Below are positions 8,938 through 16,772 of a stretch of 59,418 nucleotides of DNA, piece after piece; the stretch's first letter is position 1; each line of letters starts with the position of its first letter. The position numbers and the translations under genes were made by a program. Below the pieces are notes generated by a model. That model made no database searches. It saw only the letters and a list, made by a program, of their open reading frames with translations, and had not been told where the DNA came from. The DNA comes from Flexilinea sp. (GTDB taxonomy: Bacteria; Chloroflexota; Anaerolineae; Anaerolineales; Anaerolineaceae). Location: positions 1-59,418 of the forward strand of contig JAFRIR010000066.1 in assembly GCA_017432685.1 (NCBI GenBank). The letters run 5' to 3'.

Positions 8938-10022
8938 TGTGCGATTCGATCAGACCCGGTGAGTTATGGCTTGACGATCAAGTAAAACCAATCCAGGCTC
9001 ATGGCTTCTCCGTTTTCTACGACGAAGCCAATCAGATGTATTACTGGTACGGTGAAAATAAGGAAAAAACCGACGGAAAGGGGACGATCTGGCACTGGGG
9101 CGTTCGCTGTTATTCGTCCAAAGATCTTTACAACTGGAAGGACCTCGGTCTGATTATCGAACCGACGCCGGATGATCTGGATTCTCCGCTTCATCCTACT
9201 TACTGCATGGACCGTCCCCATATCATTTACTGCGAGAAGACGAAGAAATACGTCTGCTGGCTGAAGGTTATGTGTGACGTGACCTCGCAGTTCATGTGCG
9301 TCATGCAGGCGGATAACTTTTTCGGTCCGTATGAAACCGTTCACAAGATCCTGAAACCGCTGAAGATGGATACCGGTGATTTCGCGCTGTATAAGGACCG
9401 GAACGGGGATGCTTTCTTCATCTTCGACCGACCACATTTTGAAGTTGTCACCGCGAAATTGACGGATGATTACTGTGACGTGGCCGGTGAGTATGTGGAA
9501 AATTACAAAAACCTGTTTCCGCCTTTCTCACGGGAAGCTCCGGCTGTTTTTGAAAAAGACGGCCGCTACTATATGTACACCAGCGGGACTTCATCTTACT
9601 ATCCCAACCCGACCAGAGTCTGCGTTTTTGACGAGTTTTTGAGCGAATATCGGGATCTCGGCCTCGTCTGCATTGATGATGCGGATGGGACGAGCTTCTT
9701 CTCTCAGTTCACCTGTGTACTGAAAGTTTCGAACAGCGAGCTTTATATCGCCATGGCAGACCGCTGGAAGCCAACGCCTTTCCAACAGAAATTCGGCAAA
9801 ATGTACCTGAGCATAGTCGAAAAGGCCATGTCTTCCGGTCGGCATAAAAACATCACGGAGCCCGATCTGAGTCCGAAAGAGATGATGGAGTTGCCGAAGA
9901 AGACCTTCAAACGTCACGAAAACACCTCGATCTCACGCTATGTCTGGCTGCCGATCGAGTGGAAAAACAACGTCCCCTACATCCGCTGGCATGATGAATG
10001 GAGAATCGAGGATTACCTGTAA
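8934..10022 (+). CDS. GH43-like five-bladed beta-propeller glycosidase
   Basis: This 362-residue protein has repeated blade-like segments: GFSVFYDEANQMYYWYGENK near the N-terminus, VRCYSSKDLYNWKDLGLI, then DRPHIIY, FALYKDRNGDAFFIFDRPH and SREAPAVFEKDGRYYMYTSG. This is the pattern of family 43-type beta-propeller glycosidases, which act on arabinosides, xylosides or galactosides. Candidate catalytic acids include the Glu in REAPAVF. It begins with ATGATG overlapping the GH78 stop codon, and AGGGAGG at 8926-8932 favours the second ATG (8937). It lacks a signal peptide. Similar proteins are often found beside GH78 genes, so it may remove a second sugar from the same glycoside; this is inference. 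Confidence 0.75.
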   Translation: MMCDSIRPGELWLDDQVKPIQAHGFSVFYDEANQMYYWYGENKEKTDGKGTIWHWGVRCYSSKDLYNWKDLGLIIEPTPDDLDSPLHPTYCMDRPHIIYCEKTKKYVCWLKVMCDVTSQFMCVMQADNFFGPYETVHKILKPLKMDTGDFALYKDRNGDAFFIFDRPHFEVVTAKLTDDYCDVAGEYVENYKNLFPPFSREAPAVFEKDGRYYMYTSGTSSYYPNPTRVCVFDEFLSEYRDLGLVCIDDADGTSFFSQFTCVLKVSNSELYIAMADRWKPTPFQQKFGKMYLSIVEKAMSSGRHKNITEPDLSPKEMMELPKKTFKRHENTSISRYVWLPIEWKNNVPYIRWHDEWRIEDYL

Positions 10023-10033
10023 AGAGAGGCATT

Positions 10034-11293
10034 ATGGAAAGTTTTATGGTTGGTGCGGCGACTTCCGCACATCAGGTTGAAGGGAACAATACACACTGTG
10101 ATTTCTGGGTGATGGAGAATCTGAAGCATTCGGATTATGCGGAACCCTCGGGGATCGCCTGCGACCACTACAACCGCTACGAAGAGGATATTTGCCTGCT
10201 GAAAGATGCCGGGCTGAATGCCTACCGTTTCTCCATCGAATGGGCGCGAATCGAACCGCTGGAAGGGCAGTTTGATCCGAAGGAGATCGAACATTATCGG
10301 AATGTCCTGAAAACCTGCAGAAAATACGGCGTAACTCCGGTCGTAACGCTGCATCATTTTTCCAGCCCGGCCTGGCTCATCGGCAAGGGCGGCTGGAAGA
10401 ACAAATACGTCGTCGACGCATTCGGAAAATACACCCGATATGTGGTTGAAAATCTGAAGGACGAGCTCTCATACGTCTGCACGATCAACGAGGCGAATAT
10501 GGGCTTCCAGCTCCAGAAAGTCATGAAGGATATGATGAATGCCTCCAAACGGGAGGGCGATGTTCAGGTCGGTGTGAAGATCAACATGAAAAACATCCTG
10601 CTGAGTATGATCGAGCAGGGCAGAGCCTTCCACTGCAATCCGCTGAAGATCAACGCCTTTCTGCGTCCCCGTTCACAGAAAGACGAGGAGATCGTGATGC
10701 AGGCCCATCAGAAGGCCAGATCCGTGATCAAAAGCATCTCAAAAGACATCAAAGTCGGTCTCACGCTTTCGTTGTTTGATTATCAGCCGGTCGATGGCGG
10801 CGAAGCCAATGTGGAAAAGCTCTGGTATGAAGATTTTGGCTTTTATCTGCCGTTCTTCCGTGATGACGACTTCGTCGGTATTCAAAATTATTCCCGGAAG
10901 CTCGTCAGCGCCGCCGGCATCCAGGATGTCCCGCGGAAGTCAGCCGTGACCCAGATGGGGTATGAGGATTATCCCCTCTCGATAGGCAATGTTGTCCGGA
11001 AAGCCGCCAAAGATTTCAGCGGAGAGCTGATCATCACTGAAAATGGCATCGCGACCGATGATGACGAACGCAGATGCGAATTCATCCGGGAAGCGTTCGA
11101 AAGTGTCATGCAAACCAAGGCAGACGGCGTCAAAGTCGGCGGATATTTCTGCTGGAGCCTGCTCGATAATTTCGAGTGGCAGGCCGGCTACAGCAAAACC
11201 TTCGGTCTGATCGCCGTCGACCGGAAAACACTGCAGCGCTATCCAAAAAAGAGCCTCTCTCTGCTTGGCGAGCTGGCTGCAGCCGAAATATGA
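10034..11293 (+). CDS. Glycoside hydrolase family 1 (beta-glucosidase type)
   Basis: This 419-residue GH1 enzyme has the N-terminal signature FMVGAATSAHQVEG, the acid/base glutamate in TINEAN (Glu153, where most members have NEP), the nucleophile glutamate in ITENG (Glu336), and the late motif SLLDNFEWQAGY. It hydrolyses beta-linked glucosides, galactosides or 6-phospho-glucosides. The symporter-type uptake of the locus argues for non-phosphorylated substrates. I start it at ATG 10034 (with AAAGAGAGG just before) rather than the in-frame ATG at 9998 inside the preceding gene. The A for P change in the NEP motif is tolerated in some GH1 groups but is worth noting. Confidence 0.92.
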   Translation: MESFMVGAATSAHQVEGNNTHCDFWVMENLKHSDYAEPSGIACDHYNRYEEDICLLKDAGLNAYRFSIEWARIEPLEGQFDPKEIEHYRNVLKTCRKYGVTPVVTLHHFSSPAWLIGKGGWKNKYVVDAFGKYTRYVVENLKDELSYVCTINEANMGFQLQKVMKDMMNASKREGDVQVGVKINMKNILLSMIEQGRAFHCNPLKINAFLRPRSQKDEEIVMQAHQKARSVIKSISKDIKVGLTLSLFDYQPVDGGEANVEKLWYEDFGFYLPFFRDDDFVGIQNYSRKLVSAAGIQDVPRKSAVTQMGYEDYPLSIGNVVRKAAKDFSGELIITENGIATDDDERRCEFIREAFESVMQTKADGVKVGGYFCWSLLDNFEWQAGYSKTFGLIAVDRKTLQRYPKKSLSLLGELAAAEI

Positions 11294-11326
11294 CACCCTC
11301 TTGAGATCTTATAAGGAGCTTACCCT

Positions 11327-13753
11327 ATGGAAATGAACGCTTATGAAGAAAAACACCTGCGGCAACTGGCCCCTCACCTGGCAGAGTGCACTGTCCTGTT
11401 GAAAAAAGACGGCAGCTTCCCGCTCGACAAACCCAGCACGATCGCCGCCTATGGCAATGGTGTCCGGCGGACTGTCAAGGGTGGAACCGGGTCCGGTGAG
11501 GTAAACTCAAGATTCTTTGTTAATATTGAAGAAGGGTTGAAACAGTGCGGTTTCACTTTGATCTCCACGAAATGGCTGGACGAATACGACCGCGTTTACG
11601 TACAGGCACGAGCACAATTCAAAAAAGCAATTTTGCAGGAAGCGAAGAAAAAACACGTACCGGCAGCGGTCGCAGGAATGGGTGCGATCATGCCTGAACC
11701 GGATTATCAGCTGGAATTTGATTACAACGCGGACTGTGCCATCTATGTTGTTTCCAGAATTTCCGGGGAAGGCAGCGATCGTCAATACATCAAAGGCGAT
11801 ATTTTGCTGACAGAAACCGAGGTTCGTGATATCAATCTGCTGAATGAACATTATGAAAAATTCATGCTGGTGCTCAACACGGGTGGACCGGTCGATCTTT
11901 CGCCTGTGAATCATGTGAAGAATATCCTTGTCCTCTCTCAGCTCGGTGTGGAGACCGGCATCGCTCTCGGCAGGATCCTGCTGGGAGAATCTCCTTCCGG
12001 AAAATTAACTACGACCTGGGCAACACAGGAAACCTATCCAAAACTTGGCGAGTTCGGTGACCTGCATGACACGCGCTATAAAGAAGGCATCTTCGTCGGA
12101 TACCGCTATTTCGATGCCTTCAATGTCACGCCATTGTATCCCTTCGGTTTTGGCTTGGGTTACAGTGAATTTGAGATCAAAGCCGGGGATGTTTTCCTCG
12201 ATGGTCAGACAGTGACGGTTCAGGCAGAAGTGAAGAACGCCGGAAAGTTCGACGGAAAAGAAGTGGTTCAGGTTTATGTTTTCAAGCCTGAGAACCGTCA
12301 GAATCAGGCGAAGAAGGAGCTGGCTGCCTTTCGCAAGACTCGCCTGCTCCATTCCGGAGAAACTGAAATGTTGTCTCTCTCTTTTAAGTTATCGGACCTC
12401 GCTTCTTTTGATGTTGAAAATCACCGTTATTATCTCGAAAAAGGGAGTTATCGAATCTATCTGGGAAACAGCAGCCGGGACAATACGCTTATTCGAATGG
12501 TAACGGTCAACGAAGAGGTAGTCATCCGAAATGTCAAAAACCTGATCAACAAGCCGGATTTCCAGGACCCGGATATTAAGACTTTCGTTTCAGACACAGA
12601 CAGTTCAACGGTTTTCTCCATCGATGCGGATACTTCTTCCGTTATCACTGAAACTGTTGATTATAATACGCTGGATCCGGTCAGTGATTTCGTAAAAAAC
12701 CTCAGTGATGACGAATTGGTAACAATGAATATCGGAGCCTTCAACAGCAAAGGTGGGATGACCAGCATTATCGGAAATGCAAGCTTTACCGTTGCTGGGG
12801 CCGCCGGGGAGACCTCCTCTGCATTAAAGTCCAAAGGGATCGGTATTCTTGTGATGGCAGATGGTCCTGCGGGCCTCCGGCTGGCGAAAAATGCATCTGA
12901 AGATGAAAAAGGTATCCACTCGCTGGATTCCAGTATCCCGGCAACGATTCTTGAATTTATGTCACCGTTTCAGCAAAAACTGATGAAATGGATCCTGCCG
13001 AAACCTAAGAAAAACGCAAGAATTTTCCAGCAGTTTACCACTGCAATTCCTATCGGGACCGCGATCGGGCAAAGCTGGAATGAAGCGTTCGCCAGGCTCT
13101 GCGGAGATATTGTCGGGAGTGAAATGGAATTATTCCATGTTAACCTTTGGCTTGCTCCCGCTATGAATATTCATCGCGATATCCGCTGCGGCAGAAATTT
13201 TGAATATTATTCCGAAGATCCGCTGCTGAGCGGCAAGATGGCAGCCGGGATCACCAGAGGTGTACAGCAGCATAAGGGCTGTGGGGTGACGATCAAGCAT
13301 TACGCCTGCAACAATCAGGAGACCAACCGGGCGAACAGTAACTCGATCTTATCGGAGCGAGCGCTGCGGGAAATCTATCTCAGAGGATTTGCAATTTGTA
13401 TCAAAGAAGCAGCCCCTCATGCTCTGATGACCTCCTATAACCTGATCAATGGGGAGCATCTGAACCAGACCAAAGCACTGGTCAGCGATTTTCTGTATAA
13501 AGAGCTGCAGTATACCGGCATTGTCATGACCGACTGGCTGATCAATCACGGGACCATGGACAAGCGTTCCCGTTATCCGGGGGCTTATGCAGACAAAGTT
13601 GCCGCTGCCGGGAACTGCCTCTTCATGCCGGGCAGCAAAGGAGATTTCAATGACCTGAAGAAAGGCTTTGATAAAGGAACGATCTCCCGAAATCAGCTCG
13701 AGATAAATATCAGCAGATTATGTCGAAAGATCTATGAGTTGTATGATATGTAA
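11327..13753 (+). CDS. Circularly permuted GH3 beta-glucosidase
   Basis: This 808-residue GH3 enzyme has its domains in reversed order. The alpha/beta sandwich normally called GH3 C-terminal comes first (about residues 20-230, with LVLNTGGPVDLSPV and ILLGESPSGKLTTTW). The fibronectin-III-like domain follows (about 270-390), and the TIM-barrel domain is last (about 460-800), with RCGRNFEYYSEDP, KHYACNNQE and the nucleophile Asp736 in VMTDW. The same order is known in beta-glucosidases of rumen bacteria such as Butyrivibrio and Ruminococcus albus. No signal peptide is present, so it should act in the cytoplasm. It is the last gene of the glycoside locus, and a terminator follows 23 bp after its stop. 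Confidence 0.92.
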   Translation: MEMNAYEEKHLRQLAPHLAECTVLLKKDGSFPLDKPSTIAAYGNGVRRTVKGGTGSGEVNSRFFVNIEEGLKQCGFTLISTKWLDEYDRVYVQARAQFKKAILQEAKKKHVPAAVAGMGAIMPEPDYQLEFDYNADCAIYVVSRISGEGSDRQYIKGDILLTETEVRDINLLNEHYEKFMLVLNTGGPVDLSPVNHVKNILVLSQLGVETGIALGRILLGESPSGKLTTTWATQETYPKLGEFGDLHDTRYKEGIFVGYRYFDAFNVTPLYPFGFGLGYSEFEIKAGDVFLDGQTVTVQAEVKNAGKFDGKEVVQVYVFKPENRQNQAKKELAAFRKTRLLHSGETEMLSLSFKLSDLASFDVENHRYYLEKGSYRIYLGNSSRDNTLIRMVTVNEEVVIRNVKNLINKPDFQDPDIKTFVSDTDSSTVFSIDADTSSVITETVDYNTLDPVSDFVKNLSDDELVTMNIGAFNSKGGMTSIIGNASFTVAGAAGETSSALKSKGIGILVMADGPAGLRLAKNASEDEKGIHSLDSSIPATILEFMSPFQQKLMKWILPKPKKNARIFQQFTTAIPIGTAIGQSWNEAFARLCGDIVGSEMELFHVNLWLAPAMNIHRDIRCGRNFEYYSEDPLLSGKMAAGITRGVQQHKGCGVTIKHYACNNQETNRANSNSILSERALREIYLRGFAICIKEAAPHALMTSYNLINGEHLNQTKALVSDFLYKELQYTGIVMTDWLINHGTMDKRSRYPGAYADKVAAAGNCLFMPGSKGDFNDLKKGFDKGTISRNQLEINISRLCRKIYELYDM

Positions 13754-13775
13754 AAATAGCCCCGATTCAATAGTG

Positions 13776-13820
13776 AAGACCGGTTTTCCGTCAAGAGCAT
13801 ATGGAAGCCGGTTTTTATTT
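13776..13820 (+). terminator. Terminator of the glycoside locus
   Basis: AAGACCGGTTTTCC at 13776-13789 pairs with GGAAGCCGGTTTTT at 13803-13816 and is followed by more T-rich sequence. The arms and the downstream TTTATTTTCAA match the terminator at 196-240 almost exactly, while the loops differ. Confidence 0.8.
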
Positions 13821-13840
13821 TCAAATGAAGAATAACAAAA

Positions 13841-13890
13841 CGGTAACATTTCGGAAACAATTCGGTAATCTTTGCCTGCTAATATATACA
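13841..13890 (+). promoter_or_regulatory. Three 11-bp direct repeats and a -10-like box before the SDR operon
   Basis: CGGTAACATTT (13841), CGGAAACAATT (13852) and CGGTAATCTTT (13863) follow one another without a gap, one helical turn each. TATACA at 13885-13890 can serve as -10, which would put the last repeat over the -35 position. Arrays of 11-bp direct repeats at -35 are typical of activation by OmpR/PhoB-type response regulators. The regulator itself is not in the window. Confidence 0.5.
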
Positions 13891-13935
13891 CAACAAAACA
13901 AAAAACAATGGCATATGCCATAAACGGAGGAAAAG

Positions 13936-15054
13936 ATGAATGAATATGAAACATTTGAAAACAGCGATAATGAATTTGAAATGAACGCTGAAAACACCAA
14001 CACCATGTATCTTGTTACTGGAGCGGCAGGATTTCTGGGCGGAACGGTCTGCCGGCAGCTCATCGACCGCGGTGATAAAGTCCGGGCATTTGTGCTTCCC
14101 AACGATCCGGCGATCAAATTTGTACCGGAAGAGGCGGAAATTGTTGAAGGCGACCTCACCGACATCGAATCGCTCGAATATTTCTTTACAGTCCCCGAGG
14201 GGATCGAAACCATCGTCCTGCATATCGCTTCAATCGTGACTGTCAATCCGGACTACAACCAGAAAGTCATCGATGTAAATGTCGGCGGAACAAAGAACAT
14301 CATCGAACTCTGCCTGTCTCATCCCGAATGCAAAAAGCTGGTCTATTGCAGCAGCACGGGCGCGATCCCGGAACTGCCAAAGGGGCAGACGATCAAAGAG
14401 GTCGATTATTTCGATGAGACAAAGGTCAAGGGCTGCTACAGCATGTCCAAAGCTCTGGCTTCCCAGGAAGTCCTGGATGCCGTCCATCACCGCGGACTGA
14501 ACGCCTGTATCGTTCATCCCAGCGGGATCATGGGACCGGAAGATTTTGCAGGCGGAGAGACAACAAAAACTCTGATCCAGATCATCAACGGCGAAATGCC
14601 GGCAGGAATTAGCGGGGACTTCAACCTCTGCGATGTACGCGATCTCGCACAGGGAACCATTGCAGCTGCGGATAAAGGTCGGAGCGGAGAATGCTACATT
14701 CTGGGAAACGAACCGGTTTCTTTCAAGGAGTTTTCACAGATGGTGACCGAAGAAAGCAGCGGCAAGAAGATTGGAATGTTCCTGCCGATCTGGGCGGCAA
14801 ATATGATGGGCAGTATGATGGAAAAAACAGCTAAAGCCAAAGGCGAAAAGCCATTGATGACCACCTTCTCCGTTTACAATCTGGCACGGAACAACAGTTT
14901 TGACTCATCAAAAGCGGAAAAAGAGCTTGGTTACAATACTCGATCCTACCGCGAAACGATCCATGATGAAGTGCAGTGGCTGTTGGAGACCGGTCGAATT
15001 GCCAATCATAACGAAGAAAAACACACCGAAGAAAAAGCAGCGGCAGCTGCCTGA
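13936..15054 (+). CDS. NAD-dependent epimerase/dehydratase (extended SDR)
   Basis: This 372-residue extended short-chain dehydrogenase has the nucleotide-binding motif TGAAGFLG (residues 28-35) after a 24-residue acidic N-terminal extension, the inner motif GDLTD, and the catalytic pair in YSMSK (Tyr168, Lys172). The C-terminal 40 residues (GRIANHNEEKHTEEKAAAAA and what precedes) are polar and look like a disordered tail. The fold serves sugar-nucleotide epimerases, dihydroflavonol-type reductases and steroid-type dehydrogenases. HPSGIMGPEDF resembles the reductase branch more than UDP-sugar epimerases, so I read it as an NAD(P)H-dependent reductase of unknown substrate. GGAGG precedes ATG 13936. 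It is followed by another SDR gene in the same operon. Confidence 0.8.
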   Translation: MNEYETFENSDNEFEMNAENTNTMYLVTGAAGFLGGTVCRQLIDRGDKVRAFVLPNDPAIKFVPEEAEIVEGDLTDIESLEYFFTVPEGIETIVLHIASIVTVNPDYNQKVIDVNVGGTKNIIELCLSHPECKKLVYCSSTGAIPELPKGQTIKEVDYFDETKVKGCYSMSKALASQEVLDAVHHRGLNACIVHPSGIMGPEDFAGGETTKTLIQIINGEMPAGISGDFNLCDVRDLAQGTIAAADKGRSGECYILGNEPVSFKEFSQMVTEESSGKKIGMFLPIWAANMMGSMMEKTAKAKGEKPLMTTFSVYNLARNNSFDSSKAEKELGYNTRSYRETIHDEVQWLLETGRIANHNEEKHTEEKAAAAA

Positions 15055-15079
15055 ACAGAAAATAAAGGAGGAAAAGAAA

Positions 15080-15895
15080 ATGCGTAACGTTAGTGTAATC
15101 ACCGGAGGCGGAAGCGGCATCGGCTTCGCCATCGCTAAAAATATGCCGAAAGAAAATGTCATCGTGATCTGCGGAAGAACAGAAAAACGTCTGGAAAAAG
15201 CCTGCGAAGAACTGGCAGCAGAAGGCTATGATGCCCACTATATCACCTGCGATGTGACCAGCCGGAAGGATGTCCATGAGCTGTGCCTCTTTGCCAAATC
15301 CTTTGGAACCATCCAGAATGTGGTTCACGCGGCAGGGATGTCGCCCTCCATGTCGGATCCCGAGACCCTGATCCGGGTCAACGCGGTGGGAACGAAAAAT
15401 GTGAACATGGAATTCTTTAAATACATGGAAAAAGGCAGCGTGATCGTGGATGTTGCCAGCAATTCCGCTTATTCCCTGCCTGCGATCCTGATCCAGCATG
15501 GGACCTACAAGCTGGCAGAATACGAGGAAGACGAGTTTGTGAAGAAAATGCTTGGCGAGACTGCAATGGCACGAGGCGCGTATGAAAAGGCCGGAATGGC
15601 GTACGCTCTGTCAAAGAATTTTGTAATCTGGTACGCCCAAAAGTGCGCTTTCGAATATGGAAAGAAGGGCATCCGTGTCTGCTCCGTGAGTCCCGGACTG
15701 ATCGATACGGATATGGGGAACCTGGAGAAAGAACAGGGAGCGAAATTGATCTCATATTCCGCTGAAGAAAGAATGGGCACTGCCGATGAACTTGGCTTCA
15801 CCATCGCCATGATCGCGAATGTCCGGAGCGGCTACCTCGCGGGAACAGACGTCCTGATCGACGGCGGCAGTACCAACGGTAAGAATTTCAAATAA
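15080..15895 (+). CDS. Classical short-chain dehydrogenase/reductase
   Basis: This 271-residue classical SDR has TGGGSGIG (residues 8-15) for NAD(P) binding, DVTS near residue 60, and the catalytic YALSK (Tyr175, Lys179) preceded by the serine region VASNSAYS. The C-terminus carries SPGLIDTDMG and the usual ending YLAGTDVLIDGGSTNG. There is a 25-residue insertion between the serine and tyrosine motifs, longer than in FabG-type enzymes. The start at ATG 15080 is set by AAAGGAGG at 15064-15071; a much longer in-frame reading would overlap the previous gene. It is probably co-transcribed with the extended SDR, suggesting two redox steps on a shared substrate, which I cannot identify. Confidence 0.88.
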   Translation: MRNVSVITGGGSGIGFAIAKNMPKENVIVICGRTEKRLEKACEELAAEGYDAHYITCDVTSRKDVHELCLFAKSFGTIQNVVHAAGMSPSMSDPETLIRVNAVGTKNVNMEFFKYMEKGSVIVDVASNSAYSLPAILIQHGTYKLAEYEEDEFVKKMLGETAMARGAYEKAGMAYALSKNFVIWYAQKCAFEYGKKGIRVCSVSPGLIDTDMGNLEKEQGAKLISYSAEERMGTADELGFTIAMIANVRSGYLAGTDVLIDGGSTNGKNFK

Positions 15896-16416
15896 TAATC
15901 TTAAACGTGATGATGGTTGTTCCTTAATTAAGCCAACCCTGTTTCAACGAGAAAAAATGAGTTTATCATAGATACATAATAGGGAGCATCAAGATATTAA
16001 ACTTAACAACCAGATGGATAATTCCCTTCATTTCAGAGGACCATGACTTGACATTCAATTTTTTACAATTGAAATCCGTATTTCAAATATCAAAAAAATA
16101 TGAAATACGGATTTCTTCAAATAATAACGAGAAACTACTTTCAGTCAATAATTGATTTGATATAATTTCAATAAGAAATACTTTGGTGAAAGCTCTCAAA
16201 TAAACTATAGGTTTGTAAAGTATAGTATTATCAATAACATAGTTACTAAAAAAAGCAACGATGAACCTTAACAAAAACGAATGGATTTTTTTACCCACGA
16301 TTTCCGCCACGATTTCAGGGAAAAATTATCTGGTGAATAAAAATAATATTGCATTTTTACGACTAAAACAGCAATAAACAGTGCAATTTTGGACCAATTA
16401 ATCCCCGAAAGGAGCC
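15896..16416. other. AT-rich gene-free strip with an inverted repeat
   Basis: No coding frame here has a start, ribosome binding site or recognisable protein. The sequence is clearly richer in A and T than its neighbours. GAAATCCGTATTTCA (16071-16085) and TGAAATACGGATTTC (16101-16115) form a perfect 15-bp inverted repeat around a 15-base spacer. Together with the tRNA fragment that follows, this looks like the worn edge of an integrated element rather than a promoter region. Confidence 0.5.
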
Positions 16417-16460
16417 GCTCATAACCCGGAGGTCATTGGTTCGAATCCAATCCCCGCTAC
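16417..16460 (+). pseudogene. 3' part of an initiator-type tRNA-Met (possible attachment-site relic)
   Basis: From CTCATAACCCGG (anticodon CAT) the sequence continues with a variable loop, a complete T-arm (ATTGG, TTCGAAT, CCAAT) and the acceptor 3' strand CCCCGCT plus A. The CTCATAACCCGGAGGTC string resembles initiator tRNA-Met. Upstream there is no matching 5' acceptor strand, no D-arm and only one paired base in the anticodon stem. A terminator follows 8 bases later. A 3' tRNA piece without its 5' half is what integrases targeting tRNA genes leave at one border of an island. Confidence 0.7.
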
Positions 16461-16468
16461 TTTTTTTT

Positions 16469-16511
16469 GCCTGTTTTACGAGTAAATTGATCGCAAAACA
16501 GGCTTTTTTTT
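16469..16511 (+). terminator. Terminator behind the tRNA fragment
   Basis: GCCTGTTTT at 16469-16477 pairs perfectly with AAAACAGGC at 16495-16503, followed by eight T. It is probably the original terminator of the intact tRNA gene, carried along with the 3' fragment. Confidence 0.85.
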
Positions 16512-16656
16512 GCCAAAAATGGCGAATGGAATTTTGAAGTTCCGAATTTCCACTATTTTTCCACGATATCTATGAGATACGAATGCCAACCTCATATTTC
16601 GAAAAATTTTAGAGAAAAACGCATATTGACAAGATGTTAACTGAAACAGGAAAATC

Positions 16657-16670
16657 GTGACAAAAATCAC
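16657..16670. promoter_or_regulatory. CRP/FNR-family-like palindrome
   Basis: GTGA at 16657-16660, six bases, then TCAC at 16667-16670 is the half-site layout recognised by CRP-type regulators. It lies about 100 bp upstream of the ABC binding-protein start. The core is only 4+4 bases, so chance occurrence is possible. Confidence 0.3.
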
Positions 16671-16772
16671 TTTCTTTATCAGATGATTTACACTTCAGGG
16701 AAAAAACTCGTTCATGATATCATTTTGAAAGGGTCTATATTGTTAGACAAATATAAAATTATGGAGGTTTCT

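Noticed and set aside
16083-16310. 75-codon minus-strand frame in the AT-rich strip
   Set aside because: No ribosome binding site; the composition (Ile, Phe, Ser) is what AT-rich non-coding DNA gives, and it ends in the inverted repeat.
16384-16460. A complete tRNA gene at the CAT anticodon
   Set aside because: The 77 bases before the 3' end contain no 5' acceptor strand and no D-arm, so only the 3' part is a tRNA sequence.
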